From G963665185 sp049723905 (GTDB lineage Bacteria; Desulfobacterota; Desulfovibrionia; Desulfovibrionales; Desulfovibrionaceae), in contig NZ_JBJKFD010000001.1 of assembly GCF_049723905.1 (NCBI RefSeq), forward strand, positions 434,001-498,000: DNA of 64,000 nt, written 5' to 3'. Shown here piece by piece: positions 42,318-50,529 of this stretch. A program made the position numbers and the translations under genes. The first letter of the stretch is position 1. Each line of letters begins with the position of its first letter. The notes beneath the pieces are model-generated. The model did no database searches, was not told the DNA's origin, and saw only the letters and a program-made list of their open reading frames with translations.

Positions 42318-43199
42318 TTAGCGGATAAGGCGGGTGTGTGGGTGCGCCGCCTGCCAAGCGAACCAGTAGGCCGTGGTTTGTTTGACAGAACAATCAGTGA
42401 CAATGGCGTCCAGGCTTGCGTCGTAAATCAAGCGTACAGGGAGCCCCCCGACGACAATACGCAACCTTTGCGTGGGGCTTTTCTTTAAGGTTTCCAGCTG
42501 AATTGCCACGCTGTCCTCTTTATGGACCATTGTAAAAACAAGGGTTTTGGCGGGTAAAAACTGGTTCCTTGTGTGGGTAGGAAACCAAAGTTCATCGGAA
42601 GCCGCATACGTAGCATACGGGTTACGAGAATAGTCGATTGTGCTGGTTTGTTTGGGGCTTACCACTTCGCTGTGAGGGTACTTTTTTTTCCAATGGCCCC
42701 AGTCTGTTTCCACCAAAGGCAGGGTGGGCAATTCCACGCCGCTGAGCTTGCCGTCGATGCCTTCACCATAAAGTTGGGGGATAAGGCTTTGGGTCTTTTT
42801 GTCGTAAAGGACGAGATTGCTGTCGAGCACCAGCCCGGATACCCCCAGCTGGACTCCGGCGAAGGCTACTGCAGAGCCGGAGAGCGGACAGTAGGTTACT
42901 GAAATGGGAGCTCTTTGGCGTTTGATGTTCACCACGGCATGCCAACGGAGCACGGCCTTGGGAATGGCGAGTGCGCTTTTGCCGACACGTAATCCATAAA
43001 TACGCGTATGACGGGGCAGGGTACTGTTGCTGCATGCGATAATAGGGGGCATGTCCAGAATGGGAATGCCATCTTTTTTAACCGCGCGGTACAGGTTGCG
43101 TTCTTGGAATTTGCAATAGGCCTGTTCTCCGGCCAATGAAGCAGAGGTCGGTTGCAGCAGGCTGCAAAAAAAGGAGAGAAGAAGGAGAAAACGAAACAT
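42318..43199 (-). CDS. DUF3179 domain exported protein
   Basis: A 293-residue protein with a signal peptide of about 20 residues. The DUF3179 blocks are clear: KDGIPILDMPPIIAC, LRWHAVVNIKRQRAPISVTYCPLSGSAVAF, LGVSGLVLDSNLVLYDKKTQSLIPQ, and NPYATYAASDELWFP. The usual CPLCG motif here reads CPLSG. Function of the family is unknown. It lies downstream of uraA on the same strand but after a terminator-like hairpin, so it may have its own promoter. Confidence 0.85.
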   Translation of the reverse strand: MFRFLLLLSFFCSLLQPTSASLAGEQAYCKFQERNLYRAVKKDGIPILDMPPIIACSNSTLPRHTRIYGLRVGKSALAIPKAVLRWHAVVNIKRQRAPISVTYCPLSGSAVAFAGVQLGVSGLVLDSNLVLYDKKTQSLIPQLYGEGIDGKLSGVELPTLPLVETDWGHWKKKYPHSEVVSPKQTSTIDYSRNPYATYAASDELWFPTHTRNQFLPAKTLVFTMVHKEDSVAIQLETLKKSPTQRLRIVVGGLPVRLIYDASLDAIVTDCSVKQTTAYWFAWQAAHPHTRLIR

Positions 43200-43232
43200 G
43201 TGCAGAAAGGTATCCGAGCCGGAACAGAGAGT

Positions 43233-43266
43233 AAAGAAGGGCCGGAATTTTGGGGTTCCGGCCCTT
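43233..43266 (-). terminator. Terminator of upp-uraA
   Basis: On the minus strand AAGGGCCGGAA (43266-43256) pairs with TTCCGGCCCTT (43247-43237), 8-base loop, then CTTTAC. An 11-bp GC-rich stem; the T-run is short. Confidence 0.75.
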
Positions 43267-43299
43267 TGACGGCCAAGTGGCCGTTGGCTTTATTGTTTT

Positions 43300-44541
43300 T
43301 TAATCAATGTCGGGATTCGGCAGGACAAGGTTGAGAACAACACCCAGAATGCCGGCCAGACCGATGCCGCCAAGAGTAAAGCTGCCCAAGTTGAAGGACA
43401 TGCCACCTACGCCCATGACCACGATAAGGGCCACGATGGCGAGGTTTCTGGGCTTCATCAAGTCGTGCTGCGCTTTAACCAGGCTGTTCATACCAACCAC
43501 CATGATTGCACCGAAAAGCAGTACCATGATGCCCCCCATGACCGGCACGGGAATGGTGGAGAGCAGAGCGCCCAACTTGCCGATAAATGCCAGTGCTACG
43601 GCAACAATGGATGCCCAGGTCATGATAGCCGGGTTGAATGCCTTGGTGAGGGCAACAGCTCCGGTTACTTCGGAATACGTGGTGTTGGGAGGTCCACCCA
43701 GAAGGGCCGCTAAACTTGTAGCCAGTCCGTCACCCAGCATTGTGTTTTTGATGCCCGGTTTTTCCAGATAGTTTTTTCCCGTAACCGATCCAATAGCCAG
43801 AACGTCGCCAAAGTGCTCAATGGCAGGAGCGATGGCAACAGGAACAATAAAGAGCACTGCCTCCAGGTTCCACTCCGGTGTGACAAAATCCGGCATTGCA
43901 ATCCAGGGGGCCTTGAATACCGGCGTGAAGTCAACGATTCCGGCAAAGAGACTGGCGATATACCCGGTCAGAATGCCGAGCAGGATCGGGATCAGCCTCA
44001 TTATGCCTTTACCCATCAGTGAAGCGAAGATGGTTACAGCCAAAGACAGCATGGAAATCATTATTGCTGTCGATTCCGGCACGAGCTGCACTTTCCCGTC
44101 GCCTGTAAGTCCGCGTGCCATGTGCACGGCGGTGGGGGACAGGATGAGGCCGATAACCATAATGACGGGGCCGACCACGACAGGGGGCAGGAGGCGCTCA
44201 ATGATGCGGGTTCCGTAAATACGGATGAGGAAGCTCAGCACAACATAGAACAAACCGGCAGCAGCCAAACCGCACATGGTCTGGGGAATACCCCAAGTCT
44301 GTACGCCGTAGATGATGGGGGCGATGAATGCGAACGATGAAGCCAGAAAAACGGGAATCTGGCCGCGGGTGATAATTTGGAACAACAGGGTTCCGGCACC
44401 GGCAGTAAAAAGGGCCACATTTGCATTGAGGCCCGTCAGTAAAGGTACCAGTACCAAAGCGCCGAACGCGACAAATAGCATTTGCGCGCCCAGCAGGCAG
44501 TCTTTCAGTCGGAATTCATATTCCGTGGAATGAACGCTCAC
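43300..44541 (-). CDS. uraA: Uracil permease (NCS2 family)
   Basis: Proton-coupled uracil importer, 413 residues, about 12-14 helices. LLGAQMLFVAFGALVLVPLLTGL, the SFAFIAPI half-helix, and IVPVAIAPAIEHFGDVLAIG with the substrate-binding Glu are typical, as is GGPPNTTYSEVTGAVALTKAF. It starts 30 bp after upp, so uracil uptake and its conversion to UMP are encoded together. Confidence 0.94.
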   Translation of the reverse strand: MSVHSTEYEFRLKDCLLGAQMLFVAFGALVLVPLLTGLNANVALFTAGAGTLLFQIITRGQIPVFLASSFAFIAPIIYGVQTWGIPQTMCGLAAAGLFYVVLSFLIRIYGTRIIERLLPPVVVGPVIMVIGLILSPTAVHMARGLTGDGKVQLVPESTAIMISMLSLAVTIFASLMGKGIMRLIPILLGILTGYIASLFAGIVDFTPVFKAPWIAMPDFVTPEWNLEAVLFIVPVAIAPAIEHFGDVLAIGSVTGKNYLEKPGIKNTMLGDGLATSLAALLGGPPNTTYSEVTGAVALTKAFNPAIMTWASIVAVALAFIGKLGALLSTIPVPVMGGIMVLLFGAIMVVGMNSLVKAQHDLMKPRNLAIVALIVVMGVGGMSFNLGSFTLGGIGLAGILGVVLNLVLPNPDID

Positions 44542-44571
44542 AACAATCCTCCTCCCTCGTCTTGCTGTTTA

Positions 44572-45198
44572 CTATTTGGTTCCGAAAATCTTGTCGCCGG
44601 CATCACCGAGTCCGGGCAAGATGTATCCGACTTCATTGAGGCGTTCATCAACGGCGGCAGTGAAGATTTCCACATCGGGGTGGGCTTCGTTGAGCTTTTG
44701 AATGCCCTCGGGAGCGGCAACCAAGAATAATCCCTTAATCTTGCGGCAGCCTGCTTCCTTGAGCAAGTTGATGGTAGCCACAAGAGTGCCGCCAGTCGCC
44801 AGCATGGGGTCGAGGATCAGAACGGTACGTTCCTGGATTTCCTTGGCCAGCTTGACATAGTAGCTAACGGGTTCCAGAGTCTCTTCATTGCGGTACATGC
44901 CCACAACACTGACTTTTGCCCCGGGGACCATGTCCAAAACACCGTCCATCATTCCGATTCCGGCACGGAGAATGGGAACAATGGTGATCTTTTTACCCTT
45001 GATCTGCTCGACTTCCACTTTGCCAGCCCATCCGTCCACAGTGACTTTTTCAGTTTCCAGGTCTTTGAGGGCTTCGTAGGTCAGCAGGCGGGCAATTTCA
45101 TTGGACAGAGCCCGAAAGTTTTTGGTGCTGGTCGCATTGTCACGGAGAATACCGAGTTTATGTTTAATCAGGGGATGCTCTACTACCTGTACGGGCAT
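44572..45198 (-). CDS. upp: Uracil phosphoribosyltransferase
   Basis: Pyrimidine salvage: uracil plus PRPP to UMP. The 208 residues contain VEHPLIKHKLGILRD, VPILRAGIGMMDGVLDMVPGA, the PRPP loop LDPMLATGGT, and FTAAVDERLNEVGYILPGLGDAGD. ATG 45198 is preceded by AAGGAGG. It leads the upp-uraA unit; the leader carries a hairpin and a good promoter (separate entries). Confidence 0.96.
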   Translation of the reverse strand: MPVQVVEHPLIKHKLGILRDNATSTKNFRALSNEIARLLTYEALKDLETEKVTVDGWAGKVEVEQIKGKKITIVPILRAGIGMMDGVLDMVPGAKVSVVGMYRNEETLEPVSYYVKLAKEIQERTVLILDPMLATGGTLVATINLLKEAGCRKIKGLFLVAAPEGIQKLNEAHPDVEIFTAAVDERLNEVGYILPGLGDAGDKIFGTK

Positions 45199-45235
45199 GT
45201 CCGCCTCCTTGAGGTTAGTCAGTTGATTATATGGA

Positions 45236-45257
45236 AAGCGTGCCTTTCGGCACGCTT
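45236..45257 (-). promoter_or_regulatory. Hairpin in the upp-uraA leader
   Basis: Stem AAGCGTGC with GCACGCTT (8 bp, 6-base loop CTTTCG or its complement CGAAAG). It lies in the 5' untranslated region about 24 bp downstream of the likely transcription start, with no T-run after it, so it is not an obvious attenuator. It could affect mRNA stability or be a protein site. Confidence 0.4.
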
Positions 45258-45287
45258 GGCAAAACCGGTTCAAAGCAAAATCAACCA

Positions 45288-45316
45288 GTTGTAAATGGCT
45301 CTTTGCTCAAGGTCAA
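45288..45316 (-). promoter_or_regulatory. Candidate sigma-70 promoter for upp-uraA
   Basis: On the minus strand TTGACC (45316-45311), 17-bp spacer, TACAAC (45293-45288). Good spacing; about 85 bp upstream of the upp ATG. Confidence 0.5.
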
Positions 45317-45410
45317 GCCGAGTTGCCTCTTTGCCAACTGCTATGGGCGCGTGTATTCTTCTCTTGGACCTTTGTTACGCCTTGTTATTCATGTAGTCGG
45401 AGATACCTGA

Positions 45411-47090
45411 TTGAAAACTGAAAAAAAATTATCATCTGCTTCCAGAGAGCCTTCCTTACTCTATGAAGGCGTGGTCGAAGAAGAAAATCGAGGGAGCCGT
45501 CTTGATGCGTTCCTCGCCTCGCGGGCAGAATTGCAGGAGTACTCGCGCAGTCGTGTCCAGGAGTGGATACGTGCAGGGTTTGCCTTGGTGCAGGGGGAAG
45601 TCGTCGGTAAACCGAACCATAAAGTAAATGTCGGCGACAAGGTATGTTTGTCGGGACAGCTCAAGCAGACCCGGGCTCAGGCGGAAGAAGGGCAGCTGGA
45701 TATCCTCCATCACGATAAGGATATTGTAGTGCTGGTGAAACAGCCGGGGGTAACGGTGCATCCTGCCCCCGGGGTGGAGCAGGGCACACTTGTCAATTTT
45801 TTGCTGCATCGTTTTCCGGAACTTCAGGGAATGGACGAATGGCGGCCCGGAATTGTCCACCGTCTGGATAAGGACACGTCCGGATTGATGGTGGTGGCTC
45901 TGCAGGAAGGGGCCCGTCAGGTGCTTCAGAAAGATTTTTCCCAACGGAATGTGAATAAGGTCTACCTGGCTCTTGTACATGGTGTTCCCCCGGAAAGGGG
46001 GGAGATTGATGCTCCAGTAGGCAGGCATCCATCCATAAAGACACGCATGGCCGTAACTCCCAAAGGCGGTCGGAATGCTCTCAGCCATTACGTTCGGCTG
46101 TGGGCAGATTCTACCGGGCAGCTCTCGCTTGTTGCGGTGAAAATTTTTACCGGTCGTACCCATCAGATTCGGGTGCATATGGACCACATCGGCCATCCCA
46201 TTGTCGGGGACACTGTTTACGGTAAAGGAATGCAGAAGAAGTGGGCTTTGCGGCATCCCTTGGCAGCCCGCATTACCCGTCGGCAGATGCTCCATGCATC
46301 TTATCTGCAGTTTCAGCACCCTGGGACAGGTGAGAGCATGCGTTTTTTTAGTCCTCCGCCCATGGACTTCATGCGCTTGCCCTTGCTGATGCGGCCAGGA
46401 TGCCAACGCGTGGCCGTTGTGGGGATGCCAGGTAGCGGAAAAAGCTACCTCTCTGGTCTGCTTGCTGCGCAGGGGGTGCCTGTCTTCAGTGCAGACAAAA
46501 TTGTTGCCGAACTTTATGCGCCGGGAGCGGATTGCTGGAAACTGCTTCGCGGACGTTTCGGGGACCGTTTTATCCTCCATGATTCTGATCCAGTGGACAA
46601 GCAGGGACTTTTCAAGGCCATGGTCAAGGAGCCGTCATTGCGGCGCGAAGTAATGGATATGGTCCATCCGCTTGTGGAGCACCGCCTCCGTTCCTTTTGG
46701 GAGAACTGCTTCGACCAAAGGTTGGCTGTGGCCGAAGTGCCTCTTTTTCTCGAAGGGGGATGGCGTGAAAAACAGCTGGCAGACCTCGTCATATGTGTCG
46801 ATATGCCAGGGGCCACCCGTCGTGACTTGTTGGAAGGTAAGCGTGGAGTAAGTGAGGATATGGCGGCAGTGCTCGATTCATGGCAGTGGAGCCGTGAAGA
46901 CAAGAGAAGTGCCAGCGACATTGTGGTGGAAAACTCCGGTGATCCCGATCAGATGTATGCCAAGGCAAAAGATTTGCTTCGGTCGTTGCAACAACGGCGT
47001 ATCCGTCAGGCGAGACAGCTTGGTGAACGTTTTCGGGAGCTGTGCTCCTGCAGACAGCTGCCTTTTGTCCGGGAGACGGGCGGCATATGA
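45411..47090 (+). CDS. RluD-family pseudouridine synthase fused to dephospho-CoA kinase
   Basis: A 559-residue bifunctional protein. Residues 25-90 form an S4 RNA-binding domain; 100-320 an RluA/RluD-type pseudouridine synthase with the catalytic motif HRLDKDTSG (150-158, Asp153), ALVHGVP, and GRTHQIRVHM. Residues 332-530 are CoaE-like: P-loop GMPGSGKS (338-345), FSADKIVAELY, VAEVPLFLEGGW, and a late adenylate-binding region. CoaE makes CoA from dephospho-CoA, the last step of CoA synthesis. The start is TTG 45411 with CGGAG upstream. The gene overlaps the rhomboid gene by four bases. No frameshift separates the halves. Confidence 0.92.
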   Translation: MKTEKKLSSASREPSLLYEGVVEEENRGSRLDAFLASRAELQEYSRSRVQEWIRAGFALVQGEVVGKPNHKVNVGDKVCLSGQLKQTRAQAEEGQLDILHHDKDIVVLVKQPGVTVHPAPGVEQGTLVNFLLHRFPELQGMDEWRPGIVHRLDKDTSGLMVVALQEGARQVLQKDFSQRNVNKVYLALVHGVPPERGEIDAPVGRHPSIKTRMAVTPKGGRNALSHYVRLWADSTGQLSLVAVKIFTGRTHQIRVHMDHIGHPIVGDTVYGKGMQKKWALRHPLAARITRRQMLHASYLQFQHPGTGESMRFFSPPPMDFMRLPLLMRPGCQRVAVVGMPGSGKSYLSGLLAAQGVPVFSADKIVAELYAPGADCWKLLRGRFGDRFILHDSDPVDKQGLFKAMVKEPSLRREVMDMVHPLVEHRLRSFWENCFDQRLAVAEVPLFLEGGWREKQLADLVICVDMPGATRRDLLEGKRGVSEDMAAVLDSWQWSREDKRSASDIVVENSGDPDQMYAKAKDLLRSLQQRRIRQARQLGERFRELCSCRQLPFVRETGGI

Positions 47091-47812
47091 TTCCACTTCG
47101 CGACAGTATCCCCAACGTGCGGCCACCGTATGCGGTTTGGGCCATTATGATTCTTAATGCTGCCGTTTTTTTGTTTCAGCTCAGCCTGAGCCAGCAAGGT
47201 GAAACTCAGTTGACTTATCTGTTCGGTGTAGTTCCTGCTCGGTATACAGGGTTTTTCGAAAGTTCGTGGACCGGGAGCCCTCTGTGGGACATTGTGCCTT
47301 TTTTTTCCTATATGTTTTTGCATGGAGGGTGGCTGCACTTTCTGCTTAACATGTGGGTCTTATGGATTTTTGCCGATAATATTGAAGACGTTATGGGGAG
47401 CGGGAGGTTTCTTCTTTTTTATCTGCTATGCGGGTTGGCGGCTCTTGCGTTGCATATCATCCTTAATCCGGCATCCAGAGTACCTATTATTGGTGCTTCC
47501 GGAGCCATCGGCGGGGTTATGGGAGCCTACCTTTTGTTGTATCCCCATGCACGCATCGTTACTTTTATTCCCATTATTTTCATTCCCTATTTTATTGAAA
47601 TTCCGGCGGTTATTTTTTTGGGGTTCTGGTTTCTCACGCAACTGCTCTCCGGATTGGGTACGCAAATGGGGGCGGGGGAGGGTGGAATTGCTTTTTGGGC
47701 ACATGTAGGAGGTTTTTTAGCTGGCATGCTTTTGCTTAAGTATTTTAAGCTTCCTGCACGCTGCGTGTATTGTTACAATCGGACCCGAAAACGGTATGAG
47801 CAAGGCGGTTGA
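47087..47812 (+). CDS. Rhomboid family intramembrane serine protease
   Basis: A 241-residue polytopic protein. The catalytic Ser is in GASGAIGGVMGAYL and the His in FWAHVGGFLAGM; the first-loop GGWLHFLLNMWVLWIFADNIED is the rhomboid L1/Asn-Leu-Trp region. The N-terminus (IPLRDSIPNVRPPYAVWAIM) is typical of the bacterial YqgP-like branch. ATG 47087 overlaps the preceding stop (ATGA). Confidence 0.9.
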   Translation: MIPLRDSIPNVRPPYAVWAIMILNAAVFLFQLSLSQQGETQLTYLFGVVPARYTGFFESSWTGSPLWDIVPFFSYMFLHGGWLHFLLNMWVLWIFADNIEDVMGSGRFLLFYLLCGLAALALHIILNPASRVPIIGASGAIGGVMGAYLLLYPHARIVTFIPIIFIPYFIEIPAVIFLGFWFLTQLLSGLGTQMGAGEGGIAFWAHVGGFLAGMLLLKYFKLPARCVYCYNRTRKRYEQGG

Positions 47813-48075
47813 CTTTATCGTAAAAATATATTCTGTACTTTTCAGGTAGGGATTATATCTTATGTTAATGGCAAGCCGTTAGGCAAAGGATGCCAACTGG
47901 GAGAATTCCTCGAAAAATCAGCCGTTGTTCCTTTTTGTCTCGCTTTTAGACGGCTTGCGCTTTGACTGGAAAAGAAGCATAACAACCGGCTCCGGGCGAC
48001 ATGCCTGTCTACTACGGCATGGATGGCATCAATGCCTGCGGGGTCCGTCCGGGCATACCACAAGGCGACATTACT
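47813..48075. other. Intergenic region before sufC
   Basis: 263 bp. The left part is AT-rich; an AGCCGT/ACGGCT inverted pair spans about 47920-47958 around a T-rich loop, and related AGCCGT copies lie nearby. No convincing IscR/SufR-type box or terminator is seen. The sufC frame is open from 48001 but the upstream part is not conserved. Confidence 0.35.
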
Positions 48076-48855
48076 ATGCTTACAATTGAAAATCTTCACG
48101 TTTCCATTGGCGACAGGGAAGTCCTTTCTGGACTCGACCTGCACCTTCGCGATGGGGAAACCTTCATCCTTTTTGGCCCAAACGGGTCTGGCAAAACAAG
48201 TCTGCTTATGACGCTGATGGGTTTTGAAAACTATCGCGTCACAGGCGGGAAAATTATATTCAAGGGCGAAGATATTACCCACATGCCTGTTTATGAACGG
48301 GCCCGCCTCGGGCTTGGCATGTCCTTTCAGAGGCCGCCGACGATTCATGGATTGACCAACCGAAATATGGTTTCCATGTGTGCCCGAGACAAAGATATCG
48401 ATATTGAAGAGTTGGCTCGCAAGGTCAACTTCGACAAGTTTCTTGAGCGTGATGTTAACGCCGGTTTTTCCGGCGGTGAAATCAAGCGCAGTGAATTGCT
48501 GCAGCTGATGGCTCAGAAACCTTCCCTGGTGCTTTTTGATGAACCAGAGTCCGGCGTTGACCTTGAGAATATGCAGCTTATCGGAAAGGTTGTCCGTGGT
48601 CTGCTCGATGGCGATGTGGAACCGCGTCCCGATAAAAGCATGAAGGAACTCAAGAAAGCAACCAGGACTTCCGGCTTGATCATTACCCATACGGGATACA
48701 TTTTGGATTACATCAACGCGGACAGGGGACGTGTGCTGTACGGCGGCCATCTGTGCTGCGAAGCCCGCCCCCGCGATATTCTCGAACACATCAGGCAGTA
48801 CGGTTATCAAGAATGTGTGCGCTGTCTGAGCAACGGCACGGAACTGCGAGGCTGA
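48076..48855 (+). CDS. sufC: Fe-S cluster assembly ATPase SufC
   Basis: Soluble ABC ATPase of the SUF Fe-S assembly scaffold. The 259 residues have Walker A GPNGSGKTS, MSFQRPPTIHGLTNRNM at the Q-loop, signature FSGGEIKRSELLQLMA, Walker B LVLFDEPESGVDLENMQ, and THTGYILDYINADRG. The ATG at 48076 begins LTIENLHV. It has a short CPC-free C-terminal extension with a few Cys (HLCCEAR, ECVRCL). It is 2 bp before sufB. With no SufD, SufS or SufE here, it is the reduced SufCB arrangement. Confidence 0.92.
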   Translation: MLTIENLHVSIGDREVLSGLDLHLRDGETFILFGPNGSGKTSLLMTLMGFENYRVTGGKIIFKGEDITHMPVYERARLGLGMSFQRPPTIHGLTNRNMVSMCARDKDIDIEELARKVNFDKFLERDVNAGFSGGEIKRSELLQLMAQKPSLVLFDEPESGVDLENMQLIGKVVRGLLDGDVEPRPDKSMKELKKATRTSGLIITHTGYILDYINADRGRVLYGGHLCCEARPRDILEHIRQYGYQECVRCLSNGTELRG

Positions 48856-48857
48856 TC

Positions 48858-50018
48858 ATGAGTAAAGTAGATCTCAGCCAGTTCGAATTTGAAGGCCACA
48901 GCAGCCAGGCTTTGGGCGACCTGCGGAACCTTTCCGACGAGGACAAAGAATCCCTGCTGATGTCCGGTGTGGACTCCGAAGAAGCGGGCCGTAGTGGCTC
49001 CTTCCTCCACCTGGATCACTCCGGCGCCTATTGCAATGTCAAGAACGAGGGCGTCGAGATAATGGATATCAAGGACGCCCTTAAAAAATATGATGGACTG
49101 CCGGAGTATTACTGGAAGCTCATCGATAAGGACAAGGACGAGATCACCCGCAAGGCCAGCGAGGTTACCCACGGCGGGTACTTCATCCGGGCCAAGAAGG
49201 GCGTCAAGATCGAAGAGCCGGTCCAGTCCTGTCTTTTCATCAAGGCAAACAAGACCGGTCAGAGCGTCCACAATATCGTCATTGTCGAAGAAGACGCCGA
49301 GCTGCATATCATTACCGGCTGTGCTGTTTCTCCCCATAGCCACGGAAGTGCGCATCTGGGCATTTCTGAGTTTTATGTGAAAAAAGGCGGCAAGCTGACC
49401 TTCACCATGGTCCACAACTGGAGTGAGGATACATCGGTTATCCCACGAAGCGCCGGTATTGTGGAAGAAGGCGGACAGTTTTTGAACAACTACGTGTTGC
49501 TCAAGCCGGTCAAGTATTTGCAGATGTACCCGTCCATTACGTTGAACGGCTCCAACTCGGTGGCTCGGTTTAATTCCGTGGTCGTGGCACCGGAAGGTTC
49601 CTATCTGGATATGGGCAACAAGGTTGTGCTCAATGCGCCTGATACACGGGCGGAGATCATAGCACGTACGATCACCACTGGCGGCACCATCATCAGCCGT
49701 GGTCTTATTGAAGCCAATGATGTACCGGCCAAGGGCCACCTTGAATGCAAAGGGCTGATCCTCGGGAAGGGACGAATTCATGCTATCCCTGAACTGGACG
49801 GTACGGTTGAGGGAGTGGAACTTTCCCACGAGGCAGCTGTTGGTAAAATTGCCAAGGAAGAGATTGAATATCTCATGGCGCGTGGCATGGACGAAGAGGA
49901 AGCAACTTCGACCATCGTCCGTGGTTTCCTCAATACGGATATCATGGGGCTGCCGGAAAAGCTGCGTAAGGCTGTGGATCAGCAGATCCGCGAATTGGAC
50001 GCCAGCGACGCCATGTAG
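48858..50018 (+). CDS. sufB: Fe-S cluster assembly scaffold SufB
   Basis: Beta-helix scaffold protein, 386 residues, that binds SufC and builds Fe-S clusters. FIRAKKGVKIEEPVQSCLFI, SAHLGISEFYVKKGGKLTFTMVHNWSED, IARTITTGGTIISRGLIEANDVPAKGHLECKGLIL, and LSHEAAVGKIAKEEIEYLMARGMDEEEA are family blocks. Shorter than E. coli SufB (about 495) and like the SufB/D of two-gene SUF systems of anaerobes. A strong terminator follows. Confidence 0.92.
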   Translation: MSKVDLSQFEFEGHSSQALGDLRNLSDEDKESLLMSGVDSEEAGRSGSFLHLDHSGAYCNVKNEGVEIMDIKDALKKYDGLPEYYWKLIDKDKDEITRKASEVTHGGYFIRAKKGVKIEEPVQSCLFIKANKTGQSVHNIVIVEEDAELHIITGCAVSPHSHGSAHLGISEFYVKKGGKLTFTMVHNWSEDTSVIPRSAGIVEEGGQFLNNYVLLKPVKYLQMYPSITLNGSNSVARFNSVVVAPEGSYLDMGNKVVLNAPDTRAEIIARTITTGGTIISRGLIEANDVPAKGHLECKGLILGKGRIHAIPELDGTVEGVELSHEAAVGKIAKEEIEYLMARGMDEEEATSTIVRGFLNTDIMGLPEKLRKAVDQQIRELDASDAM

Positions 50019-50046
50019 CCTTTGTTGGTAGAGTGAAAAGAAATAC

Positions 50047-50080
50047 AGGGCGGCTTCCGAAAGGAAGTCGCCCTTTTTTA
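50047..50080 (+). terminator. Terminator of sufCB
   Basis: A 12-bp stem (one wobble), AGGGCGGCTTCC (50047-50058) with GGAAGTCGCCCT (50063-50074), GAAA loop, then TTTTTTA. The IS3 element is inserted immediately after. Confidence 0.92.
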
Positions 50081-50086
50081 TCAATC

Positions 50087-50110
50087 TGTCCCGTCCTGAA
50101 ATAGGTTGAC
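50087..50110 (+). repeat. Left terminal inverted repeat of the IS3 element
   Basis: Begins TGTCCCGTCCTGAAA and ends TAGGTTGAC; pairs imperfectly with the right end (shared CGTCCT and TAGGTTGAC blocks). Confidence 0.85.
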
Positions 50111-50128
50111 ACCCAAAGGACCTATTTT

Positions 50129-50527
50129 ATGGATGCTCAAGAAAAACAGCGAGTAAAGCGAACTCAGCGTGACTACACGATGGCCTTTAAATTGTCCGTC
50201 GTGGCCCAGGTTGAAAAAGGCGAGATGACGTACAAGCAGGCTCAGGCTCTTTATGGTATTCAAGGGCGAAGCACTGTGCTGAAGTGGCTCAGAAAACACG
50301 GCACCCTTGATTGGAGCAGGCCCATGGTACATTCCCGCAAAGCCCCAAAAGCCAAAGAAACACCGGCCCAGAAGATCAAGCGGCTGGAGAAAGAGCTTGA
50401 GGAAGAAAAGATCAAGACCATGCTTCTCAATAAAATGATTGAGATTTCCGACCGCGAGCTTGGGACTTCAATAAGAAAAAAACTTACCCCCGAGCTGCAC
50501 GAAGTCTTCAGAAAGAAAGACAAATAA
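50129..50527 (+). CDS. IS3-family transposase OrfA
   Basis: A 132-residue protein with an N-terminal helix-turn-helix (YKQAQALYGIQGRSTVLKWLRKHG) and a leucine-zipper-like coiled coil (KIKRLEKELEEEKIKTMLLNKMIE) for multimerisation. The sequence A-AAA-AAA (50476-50482) lies in register X-XXY-YYZ within its last third; a -1 slip there would continue into OrfB with no stop, giving the OrfAB transposase. Confidence 0.9.
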   Translation: MDAQEKQRVKRTQRDYTMAFKLSVVAQVEKGEMTYKQAQALYGIQGRSTVLKWLRKHGTLDWSRPMVHSRKAPKAKETPAQKIKRLEKELEEEKIKTMLLNKMIEISDRELGTSIRKKLTPELHEVFRKKDK

Positions 50528-50529
50528 GC

